Source of the DNA: FEN-1191 sp964528845
Lineage (GTDB): Bacteria > Pseudomonadota > Gammaproteobacteria > Steroidobacterales > Steroidobacteraceae
DNA: 32,754 nt
Direction of reading: 5' to 3'
NCBI GenBank assembly: GCA_964528845.1
Contig: CAZGVE010000036.1
Span: forward strand, 1-32,754
Shown: one piece after another, positions 18,826-26,874 of the stretch
How positions within the stretch are numbered: position 1 is the first letter of the stretch
Layout of the letters: each line of letters opens with the position of its first letter
Notes under the pieces: generated by a model
The model's database searches: none
What the model was told of the DNA's origin: nothing
Seen by the model: only the letters and a program-made list of their open reading frames with translations
Program-made: the position numbers and the translations under genes

Positions 18826-20316
18826 ATGAGCCAAGGCGGAGTCGACACCGGGACCCTGCGCAGCATCGCGCACCGGGTCATGCAGGAGCGCGGCCTGGAG
18901 CCGGACTTTCCGGCCGCCGCCTTAGCCCAGGTCCAGGCGCTGTCCGCGAATGCCGCTGATCTGGCCTGCGCCGAGGCGGCGCGCCAGCCGGAGGTTCGTG
19001 ACCTGCGCGCGAGCCTGTGGTGCTCGATCGACAACGACGACTCGCGCGACCTGGACCAGCTGTCGGTCGCCGAACCGCGCGCCGACGGCGTCGTGCGCAT
19101 CCTGGTTGCGATCGCCGACGTCGATGCGTTGGTCGCGGCCGGCTCAGCGGTGGATGCGCATGCGAGCCTGAACACGACCTCGGTCTACACGGTCGCGCAG
19201 ATCTTTCCCATGCTCCCCGAACGGCTGTCGACCGATCTGACCTCCCTGGCCGCGGGCCGCGACCGCCTCAGCATCGTGATCGCGATGGACGTCGCGCTCG
19301 ATGGCACGATCGCGGGCTCCGAGATCTTCCGCGCGCTGGTACACAACCGCGCCAAGCTTGCCTACGACAGCGTCGCGGCGTGGCTCGACGGCACCGCGGC
19401 CATGCCGGCGGCAATCGCGAGCGTGCCGGGCATGGACGCGCAGCTGCGGCTGCAGGACCAGGTGGCGGCGCGCCTGCGGGCGGTGCGCCATGAACGCGGC
19501 GCGCTGACGCTCGAGACCATCGAGGCGCGCGCGGTGATCGCGGATGACATGCTCAATGACCTGCAGCCGGATTCGAAGAACCGCGCCAAGGGCCTGATCG
19601 AGGACTTCATGATCGCCGCCAACGGCGTGAGTGCGCGTTTCCTGGACCAGCACGGCGTGCCGGCCCTGCGGCGCGTGGTCCGGGAGCCAAAACGCTGGGA
19701 GCGCATCGTCGCGCTTGCGGCCGGCCTCGGCGGTTCGCTGCCCGAACGCCCGGATGCCATCGCGCTCAACCGCTTTCTGCTCGAGCGCCGCCGCGCCGAC
19801 CCGCAGCGATTTCCGGACCTGTCACTGTGCGTGGTCAAGCTGCTCGGAGCCGGCGAATATGTGCTCGAGCTGCCCGGCGAGCCGAGCCCGGGCCACTTCG
19901 GACTCGCGGTACGCGATTACACGCACTCGACCGCGCCGAATCGGCGTTTTCCGGATTTGATCACGCAGCGGCTGCTCAAGGCGACGCTCGCGCATGCGCC
20001 CTCTCCCTATGCGATCGAGACACTGCGCGCACTCGCGGCGCACTGCACGGAGCAGGAGAACAGCGCCGCGAAAGTCGAGCGGCAGGTCGCCAAGTCCGGC
20101 GCAGCGCTGCTGCTGGCATCGCGGATCGGCGCGCGCTTCGAAGGCATCGTGACCGGCGCGGGAGACAAGGGCACGTGGGTGCGGATCCTCTCACCCGCCG
20201 TCGAAGGGCGTGTCGTGCGCGGCCTGGCGGGCCTCGACGTCGGCGATCGGGTCACCGTGCAGCTGCTCAGTACCAACGTACAGCGCGGCTACATCGATTT
20301 TGCGGCCGTGAGCTAA
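18826..20316 (+). CDS. RNB-domain ribonuclease with C-terminal S1 domain
   Basis: A 496-residue protein of the RNase II/R superfamily, without the N-terminal cold-shock domains of RNase R. The RNB core starts near residue 60. Its active-site segment SIDNDDSRDLDQL carries Asp69, Asp75 and Asp77, matching Asp201, Asp207 and Asp209 of E. coli RNase II, while the fourth (Asp210) is Gln78. Later motifs include HNRAKLAYDSV, DYTHSTAPNRRFPDLI (the conserved substrate-channel region) and an S1-like end (GIVTGAGDKGTWVRI). The ATG at 18826 follows the homology. Degradation of single-stranded RNA from the 3' end is expected. The LOG-family gene follows after 4 nt. Confidence 0.88.
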   Translation: MSQGGVDTGTLRSIAHRVMQERGLEPDFPAAALAQVQALSANAADLACAEAARQPEVRDLRASLWCSIDNDDSRDLDQLSVAEPRADGVVRILVAIADVDALVAAGSAVDAHASLNTTSVYTVAQIFPMLPERLSTDLTSLAAGRDRLSIVIAMDVALDGTIAGSEIFRALVHNRAKLAYDSVAAWLDGTAAMPAAIASVPGMDAQLRLQDQVAARLRAVRHERGALTLETIEARAVIADDMLNDLQPDSKNRAKGLIEDFMIAANGVSARFLDQHGVPALRRVVREPKRWERIVALAAGLGGSLPERPDAIALNRFLLERRRADPQRFPDLSLCVVKLLGAGEYVLELPGEPSPGHFGLAVRDYTHSTAPNRRFPDLITQRLLKATLAHAPSPYAIETLRALAAHCTEQENSAAKVERQVAKSGAALLLASRIGARFEGIVTGAGDKGTWVRILSPAVEGRVVRGLAGLDVGDRVTVQLLSTNVQRGYIDFAAVS

Positions 20317-20320
20317 AGCC

Positions 20321-21130
20321 ATGCCGCCCGATCCACCCGCCGCGCCAACCGGGTCCGCCCACAGCGCACTCGCGCTCGAGGATCCCGCGTTTCTCGCGAG
20401 CGATGCCGCCCGTCCGTTGCGCATCATTGCCGAATACCTGAAGCCGATGGCGGCGTTCCAGCGCGCGCGCGTGCACGACACGGTGGTGTTCTTCGGCTCG
20501 GCGCGTCTGACCCGCGACGGACCTCTCGGCCACTACCTGCAGGAAGCGGAAGCGCTTGCCCGGTCGCTGACTGCGTGGTCGTGCAGCCTGCCCGCAGGCG
20601 CGCACCGCTTTGTGATCTGCTCCGGCGGCGGCGCGGGCATCATGGAGGCCGCCAATCGCGGCGCCGCCGAGGCGGGTGGGCGCTCCATCGGCCTCAACAT
20701 CAGTCTGCCGCACGAACAGCACCCGAACCGCTACATCACGCCGGGCTTAGGGTTCGAGTTCCGCTACTTCTTCATGCGCAAACTGTGGTTCGCGCACCTG
20801 GCGCGCGCGCTGGTCGTGTTCCCGGGCGGCTTCGGCACGCTCGATGAGCTGACCGAGATCCTGACCCTGGCGCAGACGCGCAAGCTCGAGCGCCGCATCG
20901 CGATCGTGCTCTATGGCACGAAGTTCTGGCGCGAAGTCATCAACTTCGACGCGCTCGTGCGTTTTGGGCTGATCGCGCCGGAAGACCTGCAGCTGTTCCG
21001 CTTCGCCGACGATCCGACCGAGGCCTTGAGTCTGCTGCAGGCAGCATTGGCGGGCGTGCCGGCACCGGGCGCGCCGGAAGCCGCGGCGCCGGCGTTCTCG
21101 CGCTCGGCGTGCCGCGCGGAAGGGGCGTGA
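20321..21130 (+). CDS. LOG-family (lysine decarboxylase-like) Rossmann protein
   Basis: A 269-residue member of the LOG/YgdH-type family. It has a nucleotide-binding Rossmann fold with SGGGAGIMEAANRGA (101-115) and the signature PGGFGTLDE (168-176). Related LOG proteins release free cytokinin bases from nucleotides, and YgdH/PpnN cleaves nucleoside monophosphates. The label lysine decarboxylase seen in older annotation is not supported for this family. The N-terminal ~50 residues form a family-specific helical extension, and the C-terminal ~25 residues are Ala/Pro-rich. It begins 4 nt after the RNB gene, suggesting joint expression and a shared nucleotide or RNA-turnover role. Confidence 0.87.
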   Translation: MPPDPPAAPTGSAHSALALEDPAFLASDAARPLRIIAEYLKPMAAFQRARVHDTVVFFGSARLTRDGPLGHYLQEAEALARSLTAWSCSLPAGAHRFVICSGGGAGIMEAANRGAAEAGGRSIGLNISLPHEQHPNRYITPGLGFEFRYFFMRKLWFAHLARALVVFPGGFGTLDELTEILTLAQTRKLERRIAIVLYGTKFWREVINFDALVRFGLIAPEDLQLFRFADDPTEALSLLQAALAGVPAPGAPEAAAPAFSRSACRAEGA

Positions 21131-21167
21131 GCGGAGTCAGGTGTCGGGCTCGTGCTTCAGCGCGGCT

Positions 21168-21260
21168 TCGTAATTCTCCGCGCTGCGGCGCGATTCGCAT
21201 CGACTCGCAGTAATCGATGATGGCGGTGGTGTATTGCTGGGCGACATGCGCTGCTGGTCG
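21168..21260 (-). pseudogene. ParE-like toxin fragment
   Basis: A short reverse-strand frame reads VAQQYTTAIIDYC, then ESMRIAPQRGELR. This matches the central helix and following strand of RelE/ParE toxins, which typically read like AIVDYCESLR then FPxRG. There is no start, no antitoxin and no C-terminal RPGLR-type end; the frame diverges after RGELR. It lies in the 158-bp gap between the convergent LOG and gabD genes. I recognise the family from pattern alone. Confidence 0.4.
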
Positions 21261-21288
21261 AGCGGCGCCACGCGTCCACGGACGTGGT

Positions 21289-22740
21289 CTACAGCCCTCC
21301 CATGCACAGGTACTTCACGTCCAGGTATTCGTCGATGCCGAGGTAGGAGCCCTCGCGCCCGAGGCCGGACTGCTTCACGCCGCCGAACGGCGCGACCACC
21401 GTGCTGATCAGGCCGGTGTTGATGCCGACGATGCCACACTCGAGTGCGCGTGCGACGCGCCACACGCGCCCGACGTCGCGCGAGTAGAAATACGACGCGA
21501 GACCGTACTCGGTGGCATTCGCGAGCCGGACCGCATCGGCCTCGTCGCGGAAGCGGTACAGCGGCGCCACCGGCCCGAAGATCTCTTCATGCGCGAGCCG
21601 CATCGCCGGCTGCGCCTCGGTGAGCACGGTGGGCTGGTAGAACGTGCCGCCGAGCGCGTGGCGCGCGCCGCCGGTCAGCACCCGCGCGCCCTGGGCGCGC
21701 GCATCTGCCATCAGTTCCTCGACCTTCGCGAGTGCGGCCGCGTCGATCAGCGGCCCCTGCTCGACGCCGGCCTGCAGCCCGTCGCCGACCTTGAGGGCCG
21801 CGACGCGCGCGGCGAGCCGGGTCGCGAAGGCCTCGTAGATGCCCTCCTGCACCAGCAGGCGGTTCGCGCACACGCAGGTCTGGCCCGTGTTGCGGTACTT
21901 CGAGATGATCGCGCCTTCTACCGCGGCGTCCAGGTCGGCATCGTCGAACACGATGAACGCCGCGTTGCCGCCGAGCTCGAGCGACAGGCGCTTGATGGTC
22001 GGTGCACACTGGGCTGCCAGCAGGCGGCCGACCTCGGTGGAGCCGGTGAAGCTGAGCTTGCGCACGCGCGCATCGCCGGTCAGCGCCGCACCGATCGGAC
22101 GCGCCGGGCCGGTCAGGACGTTCAACACCCCCGCGGGCACGCCCGCGCGCGTCGCCAGCTCCGCCATCGCGAGCGCGGACAGCGGGGTCTGCTCGGCGGG
22201 CTTCACGATCATCGTGCAGCCCGCGGCGAGCGCCGGGCCCGCCTTGCGCGTGATCATCGCGGCTGGAAAGTTCCACGGCGTAATCGCGGCACACACACCG
22301 ACCGGCTCGCGCGTGACCACGATGCGCCGGTCCGGCCACGGCGAGGGAATGGTCGCGCCATAGACGCGACGCGCCTCCTCCGCGAACCATTCGATGAAGC
22401 CGGCGGCGTAGACGATCTCGCCGCGCGATTCGGACAATGGCTTGCCCTGCTCGCTGGTCATCAGGATGGCGAGATCCTCCTGGTGGGCGAGCATCAGCTC
22501 GTACCAGCGGCGCAGCACGCGCGCGCGATCCTCAGCGGTGCGCGCGCTCCAGGCTGGAAAGGCGCGCGCCGCGGCGGCGATGGCCCGCCCGGTCTCGGCC
22601 GTGCCGGCCGTCGGCACGGAGCCGATCGCGGCCCCGGTGGCCGGGTTATGGACGTCGAAGTGCCCGCCGTCGTCGGCCCCGACCCATTGGCCGTCGATGA
22701 AGCATTGGTTCTTGAGCAGGCTCGGGTCTTTCAGCTGCAT
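21289..22740 (-). CDS. gabD: Succinate-semialdehyde dehydrogenase (NADP+)
   Basis: A 483-residue aldehyde dehydrogenase very close in layout to GabD. It starts MQLKDPSLLKNQCFIDGQWV, as GabD does. Catalytic residues are Asn157 (PWNFP), Lys180 (IVKPAEQTP), Glu255 (LELGGNA) and nucleophile Cys289 (NTGQTCVCANR). The second cysteine two residues later (Cys291) fits the redox-switch pair of GabD proteins. It oxidises succinic semialdehyde to succinate in the cytoplasm, in the GABA shunt and 4-hydroxybutyrate routes. The ATG at 22740 has GAAGGGG about 10 bp upstream; the frame is open further upstream but without homology. No gabT is adjacent. Confidence 0.92.
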   Translation of the reverse strand: MQLKDPSLLKNQCFIDGQWVGADDGGHFDVHNPATGAAIGSVPTAGTAETGRAIAAAARAFPAWSARTAEDRARVLRRWYELMLAHQEDLAILMTSEQGKPLSESRGEIVYAAGFIEWFAEEARRVYGATIPSPWPDRRIVVTREPVGVCAAITPWNFPAAMITRKAGPALAAGCTMIVKPAEQTPLSALAMAELATRAGVPAGVLNVLTGPARPIGAALTGDARVRKLSFTGSTEVGRLLAAQCAPTIKRLSLELGGNAAFIVFDDADLDAAVEGAIISKYRNTGQTCVCANRLLVQEGIYEAFATRLAARVAALKVGDGLQAGVEQGPLIDAAALAKVEELMADARAQGARVLTGGARHALGGTFYQPTVLTEAQPAMRLAHEEIFGPVAPLYRFRDEADAVRLANATEYGLASYFYSRDVGRVWRVARALECGIVGINTGLISTVVAPFGGVKQSGLGREGSYLGIDEYLDVKYLCMGGL

Positions 22741-22849
22741 GCGCGTGGCCCCCTTCGGCATCCCGTGGATGCCCATGGTCTCATAATCTGCTCCGTACGG
22801 AACCGCGCCGCGCGCCGCTCGGTCGGCCCCTGGCGTGAGACGCCGGGAT

Positions 22850-23173
22850 CTATTTCGCGCCGGTGAGACGTATCGCGAGTAACGCCAGACACGCAAACAC
22901 CGCCGCAATGCCGATCGCCGCGGCGACGCGGTGCGCCTCGCCGGCCGCGTACAGTACGGCGAGCGCTCCGAAGCCCGTGGCTGCGCACACGAACAGCGCC
23001 GCGGCCATGCTGAGCGCGAATACGCGAGCCGCACGGGCGACTTCGCGGCGCTCGAATTCGATCAGCATCTCCAGGCGACTCCCGATCAACGAGCCGGCCG
23101 CAGTGCCGATTCCGCGCAGCAGCAGCAGCAGCGTCTGCAGGCCATCGCGCCGCGGCGATTCATCGTCTGACAT
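22850..23173 (-). CDS. YqjE/holin-like small membrane protein
   Basis: A 107-residue protein of the phage-holin-like superfamily that includes YqjE. After a charged N-terminus (MSDDESPRRDGLQTLLLL) and an amphipathic helix, two transmembrane helices lie at about residues 50-73 and 80-102. It follows the ElaB-like gene by 20 bp, the same yqjD-yqjE order seen in many proteobacteria. The products are thought to sit in the inner membrane, and YqjD/ElaB bind ribosomes in stationary phase. The YqjE function is unknown. Actual holin activity is not implied. Confidence 0.8.
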   Translation of the reverse strand: MSDDESPRRDGLQTLLLLLRGIGTAAGSLIGSRLEMLIEFERREVARAARVFALSMAAALFVCAATGFGALAVLYAAGEAHRVAAAIGIAAVFACLALLAIRLTGAK

Positions 23174-23193
23174 CGCTGTCCCGGCCGTGCGCG

Positions 23194-23496
23194 TCAGTCG
23201 CGCCGCGCAGCAAGCAAGCCGAGCAGGAACGCGGCGGCGGCGGTGATGCCGATCGCAGCCCAGGCGTGCTCGCGCACGTAGCGATCGGCCGCCCGCGCGC
23301 CATCGCCCATGTCGCGGCCGAACTCTTTCTCGAAACCGGCGAGCCGCTCGCGGGCGCGGCGGATGCCGGCCTGCAGCCGCTCCGAAGTATCACCGACCTG
23401 CTCGCCCGCACCGCTCAAGGAGCCCTTCACGAGTTCCTCGAACTGCGCAATGAGCTGCTGCAGATCGTCCAGTACGCGCTCGGCATGTCCGTGCAT
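23194..23496 (-). CDS. ElaB/YqjD/DUF883-family protein
   Basis: A 100-residue protein with a long charged amphipathic helix (about 5-70, heptad-like, with EQVGDTSERLQAGIRRARER) and one C-terminal transmembrane segment (AAIGITAAAAFLLGLLAA) ending in RRD. That is the layout of the ElaB/YqjD family of stationary-phase, ribosome-associated, C-tail-anchored proteins. The ATG at 23496 was chosen because AGGAG lies 7 bp upstream; the open frame reaches back to a TTG at 23526. It is the first gene of a pair with the YqjE-like gene and is downstream of fixJ on the same strand. Confidence 0.82.
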   Translation of the reverse strand: MHGHAERVLDDLQQLIAQFEELVKGSLSGAGEQVGDTSERLQAGIRRARERLAGFEKEFGRDMGDGARAADRYVREHAWAAIGITAAAAFLLGLLAARRD

Positions 23497-23604
23497 CGAT
23501 TGGCTCCTGTCTGATTGATCGATCAAGGGGCCGCTGTTTCAGGATACGCGCGCGCCGGGCCGCCCGCGATAGGTAGCTGCCGCAGCGGGCAGGATGCTCT
23601 GGCG

Positions 23605-24246
23605 CTAGGCCTGCACCCCGGTGCTGCCTGCGCCGCTGCCGTCCACTTCGAGGTTCATGCGCACCAGCTGGGCGAGCGAGCTGGCCTGCATCTTCTCCAT
23701 CACGCGCGCCCGGTGGATCTCGATCGTACGCTGGCTCACTCCCAGCTCGGCGGCCATGATCTTGTTGGCCTTGCCGCTCGTGACCAGCGCCAGGACCTCC
23801 CGCTCGCGCGGGGTCAGCGACTCCAGGCGCTCGCGGATCCGGGAGCAATTGTGAAATTCGAGCCGGTGCGCCGCATCCTGCTGCATCGCCCGCTGCACAC
23901 GGTCGATCAGGTCCTGGTCACGGAACGGCTTGGCCAGGAAGTCGAAGGCGCCGTGCTGCATGGCTTCCACTGCCATCGCGATATCGCCGTGGCCGGTGAT
24001 GAAAATGACCGGAACCGTCGCGCCGCGCAGGTTCAGCGCGTGCTGCAGCTCGAGACCCGACATGCCCGGCATGCGCACGTCGACCACGAGGCAGCCGGGC
24101 TGGTCGAGCGTGTACTGCGGCAGGAACTCCTGCGCCGAGGCAAACACCTGCACCGGCAAGCCGATGGAGCGGAACAGCAGCCGCAGCGAACTACGTACGG
24201 CTTCGTCGTCATCGATGACGTACACGGTCGGCACGGGCGCTTTCAA
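23605..24246 (-). CDS. fixJ: FixJ-type response regulator
   Basis: A 213-residue regulator. The receiver begins PTVYVIDDDEAVRSSL and has phospho-acceptor Asp56 (VVDVRMPG), Thr84 and Lys106 (AKPF). A LuxR-type HTH (about 140-200: LTPREREVLALVTSGKANK, then VSQRTIEIHRARVMEK) binds DNA. FixJ proteins activate target promoters when FixL is unliganded at low oxygen. Its start is a TTG whose last two bases begin the fixL stop (TTGA overlap), with GAGGG 7 bp upstream; the nearby ATG is out of frame. It forms an operon with fixL. Confidence 0.92.
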   Translation of the reverse strand: MKAPVPTVYVIDDDEAVRSSLRLLFRSIGLPVQVFASAQEFLPQYTLDQPGCLVVDVRMPGMSGLELQHALNLRGATVPVIFITGHGDIAMAVEAMQHGAFDFLAKPFRDQDLIDRVQRAMQQDAAHRLEFHNCSRIRERLESLTPREREVLALVTSGKANKIMAAELGVSQRTIEIHRARVMEKMQASSLAQLVRMNLEVDGSGAGSTGVQA

Positions 24247-25754
24247 TCGGCATCCCTCGGCGGCACCGGCAGGCGAAACACGAAGCTGGCGCCTCGCGGC
24301 GTTTCTGGTGCGTATTCCAGCTTTCCCTTATGGGCCTCGATGATACTGCGACTGATGGCCAGCCCCAAGCCGGTGCCTTCCGCCCTGGTGGTCGCAAACG
24401 CCTGGAACAGGTTCGGGAGGATGCCCGGCTCGACTCCGGGACCGCTGTCGCGCACCTGCACCTCGACTTCCCCGCTCGCACACCGCCGCGTACTGATCAC
24501 GATCTCGCGCTCGCCCACCGGCACGCCCTCGAGAGCCTGCACGGCGTTGCGCACCAGGTTCAACAGCACCTGCTGGATCTGGATCGGGTCGAGCTCGAGC
24601 ACTGGCAGCTCCGGGGCCAGGTTCAGCGTCACGCGGATGTCGTGCAGCCGCGCATCCGCCCGGGTCAGCGTGCCCAGTTCCTCGATCAGCGTGTTCAGCG
24701 GCGTCGGCTCGCGCTGCGCCTGGCCGCCGCGTACCAGCGCGCGCAGCCGGCGGATGATCTCCCCGGCACGCAGCGCCTGGGCCGCGATCTGCTCGAGAGC
24801 CCCGGTGATGTCCGCCATCGGCGGCTGCGGCGTCGCGAGCAGTCGCTTGGCCGCCTGCGCGTAGGTCGCGATTGCAGCCAGTGGCTGGTTCAGTTCGTGG
24901 GCTATGCCGGTGGTCATCTCGCCCATCGTCGCGAGGCGCGACACGTGCATCATGCGCTCGCGCGCCTCGCGCGCCTCCTCGGCCGCGCTCAATGCGTCCG
25001 TCACATCATCCCCCGAGCACAGGATCCCAGTCACGCCGCCCGTACCTTCCTCCACCACGACGCAGCGCCAGGCGATCATGCGCACCGTGCCGTCGCGCGA
25101 GCGCACCGGATACACGACGTGATGGGGCTGGTAGGGTCGGTGCAGAAGGTAGGCGGCAAAATCCTCGCGCGCGCGTTGCCGATCGGTCTCCGGAACGACC
25201 GACTCGAACCAGTCCGCGCCGCGCAGCGCCGGCTCGTCGCAGCCAAGCATCTCGCATCCCTTGCGGTTCACGAGCGTGACGCGACACTGCGGATCGAGCG
25301 CCACCAGGATGGTCTGCGCCGCCTCCAGATAGCGGCTCGCACGGTCCCGCTCGCGCAGCACCGCGCCCAGGGCCTGGTTGCGCAGCGTGAGGTCCTGGAT
25401 GAATCCGACGAAGCGCGGCGGATCGGCGCCCGCCACCCGCCCGACCGACAGGAAGGTCGGAAAGGTGGAACCGTCCTTGCGCCGCGCCAGGACCTCGCGG
25501 CCGATGCCGATGATGTGCGGCACGCCTGAGCGCTCGTAGCGGTCCATGTAGCCGTCGTGCTGGCGGCGATCCACGTCGCTCATCAGCAGCTTGACGTTCT
25601 GGCCGACGACCTCGAGCGCGGCGTAGCCGAACAGGCGCTCCGCGGAGTGGTTGAATACTTCGATCAGGCCGCGATGGTCGATCAGGATGACCGCATCGAC
25701 TGCCGCATCCAGCAACGCCTCGGTCTCTGAGGAGTGGTCCGCCGCGGGATTCAT
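24243..25754 (-). CDS. fixL: FixL-type heme-PAS oxygen sensor kinase
   Basis: A 503-residue soluble PAS kinase. The first PAS (about 10-125) carries the FixL heme pocket: His66 in QHDGYMDRY matches the proximal heme ligand His200 of Bradyrhizobium FixL, and Arg72, His80 (PHIIGIGR), Ile81 and Arg86 match Arg206, His214, Ile215 and Arg220. A second PAS spans about 135-255. HisKA follows with His286 in GIAHELNQPL, then HATPase with Asn403, DSGPG (436-440) and GTGLGL (460-465). No membrane segment is present. Oxygen binding to the heme should switch off phosphorylation of FixJ. The ATG at 25754 was chosen because the PAS homology begins soon after; the ribosome binding site is weak. It overlaps fixJ and is divergent from a stress-protein gene. 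Confidence 0.93.
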   Translation of the reverse strand: MNPAADHSSETEALLDAAVDAVILIDHRGLIEVFNHSAERLFGYAALEVVGQNVKLLMSDVDRRQHDGYMDRYERSGVPHIIGIGREVLARRKDGSTFPTFLSVGRVAGADPPRFVGFIQDLTLRNQALGAVLRERDRASRYLEAAQTILVALDPQCRVTLVNRKGCEMLGCDEPALRGADWFESVVPETDRQRAREDFAAYLLHRPYQPHHVVYPVRSRDGTVRMIAWRCVVVEEGTGGVTGILCSGDDVTDALSAAEEAREARERMMHVSRLATMGEMTTGIAHELNQPLAAIATYAQAAKRLLATPQPPMADITGALEQIAAQALRAGEIIRRLRALVRGGQAQREPTPLNTLIEELGTLTRADARLHDIRVTLNLAPELPVLELDPIQIQQVLLNLVRNAVQALEGVPVGEREIVISTRRCASGEVEVQVRDSGPGVEPGILPNLFQAFATTRAEGTGLGLAISRSIIEAHKGKLEYAPETPRGASFVFRLPVPPRDAD

Positions 25755-25832
25755 TGCGCCCACCGCGCATACGGTAGGTACTGGTACGGATTGATGGCGC
25801 AGGCCCTGACGGACGACGCTGCAGCACGATCT

Positions 25833-26516
25833 ATGACTTCCATTCTGCTCATTGCCGAGGCCGAAGATTCGATCCAGCAGAGCATAAACCGGGCGCTGAT
25901 GCTGGCACGATATCTGCGGGCGCGCCTCGACATCCTGTTCTGCAGCACCGAGCGCGGATATGTGCCGCTGTCCGCACAGGCCCCGGAGACGCGAGCGCAG
26001 GCGCGCGCGTACCTCGAGTCGCTGCGCACCTCGGTCGCCGCGCCGGATGTGCAGATCACGACCGACGCCGCGTTCGAGGGCCGCCTGCACGAGCAGGTCG
26101 CGCGCAAGGCGCAAGCTGCCGGATCGACCATGATCGTGAAGAGCACCGAGCGGCTCGGCGGGCGGCGCGAACTACGGATCGACTGGCCGCTGCTGCAGCA
26201 CGCGCCGGCTCCCGTGCTGCTCACGCAGGGCCGCGCGTGGCAGCCACGCCCGCGCTTCGGCTTCGCGGTGGAAACTCCGGACGGCGCGGCGGCCGCGTCT
26301 GCGCCAAACGAGAACCGGACGATCGCGGCGCTGTGCGCAGCTTGCGGCGCCCAATTGCACGCCATTGCGTGGGGAGCTGCCGAGAACAACGACAGCGAGA
26401 TCGACCTGCTCGCGGTGTCGGTCGTGCGAGGGCAGCAGCTTCCGGTGCTGATCCAGCGGCTGACGGCCGACCGGCCGACCCTGTCGGGGGCCGACCTGCT
26501 GTTCCTGCCACCTTGA
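25833..26516 (+). CDS. Universal stress protein-like (UspA fold)
   Basis: A 227-residue protein. The N-terminal half (MTSILLIAEAEDSIQQSINRA, then YLRARLDILFC and AAGSTMIVKS) fits the Usp alpha/beta fold of UspE-like proteins. The second half is poorly conserved and ends DLLFLPP, shorter than the usual tandem-domain UspE of about 300 residues. I see no ATP-binding G-x2-G-x9-G(S/T) motif. The start could also be the in-frame ATG at 25794, adding 13 residues; homology favours 25833. It is divergent from fixL with a 78-bp gap, so it may be under FixJ or a downstream regulator. Confidence 0.65.
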   Translation: MTSILLIAEAEDSIQQSINRALMLARYLRARLDILFCSTERGYVPLSAQAPETRAQARAYLESLRTSVAAPDVQITTDAAFEGRLHEQVARKAQAAGSTMIVKSTERLGGRRELRIDWPLLQHAPAPVLLTQGRAWQPRPRFGFAVETPDGAAAASAPNENRTIAALCAACGAQLHAIAWGAAENNDSEIDLLAVSVVRGQQLPVLIQRLTADRPTLSGADLLFLPP

Positions 26517-26531
26517 GCGCCGACGAGCGGC

Positions 26532-26756
26532 TCAGGCCTTGTCTGCTTTCTGGGTGGCAGCGGCTCCGCTCAGTAGTGCATCGACTTCCTGCTCGGCAGC
26601 AACCCAGTCTTCGAGCTCGTGGCCAGGTGTGAATCCATGGCGCTCCGCCCGGTAGTACGCGGCTTCGGCGATCATGGTCTTGCGCTCCTCCTGCTCGTCG
26701 GGCGGCGTAGGACAGAAGCGCAGCGGATCAAAGGGCTCGGTCATGGCGGTATTCAT
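26532..26756 (-). CDS. DUF2934-domain small protein
   Basis: A 74-residue acidic protein. The segment IAEAAYYRAERHGFTPGHEL followed by EDWVAAEQEVDALL is the DUF2934 signature, a short helical domain of unknown function. The ATG at 26756 has AAAGGGG 6 bp upstream; an in-frame ATG at 26777 is less likely. Two TTGCAA palindromes lie 16-29 bp before the start. DUF2934 genes often neighbour stress proteins, as here between two Usp-type genes. Confidence 0.82.
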   Translation of the reverse strand: MNTAMTEPFDPLRFCPTPPDEQEERKTMIAEAAYYRAERHGFTPGHELEDWVAAEQEVDALLSGAAATQKADKA

Positions 26757-26874
26757 GCTGTTCCCCTTTCGTTGCAACCTTGCAATGGAGTAAAACGCTC
26801 CCCCTTTCTGGTTACAGCGTCAATCGGCGTCGACCGCATCGGCCTCGACGCCGGATAGTGCGACGCAGCATGCA

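Noticed and set aside
21217..22866. A 549-codon open frame opposite gabD
   Set aside because: Shadow of a clear aldehyde dehydrogenase with catalytic residues on the other strand.
22850..23173. Phage holin or prophage remnant
   Set aside because: The protein has a holin-like fold, but its partner is an ElaB/YqjD-type gene and no phage gene is near; it fits the yqjDE pair.
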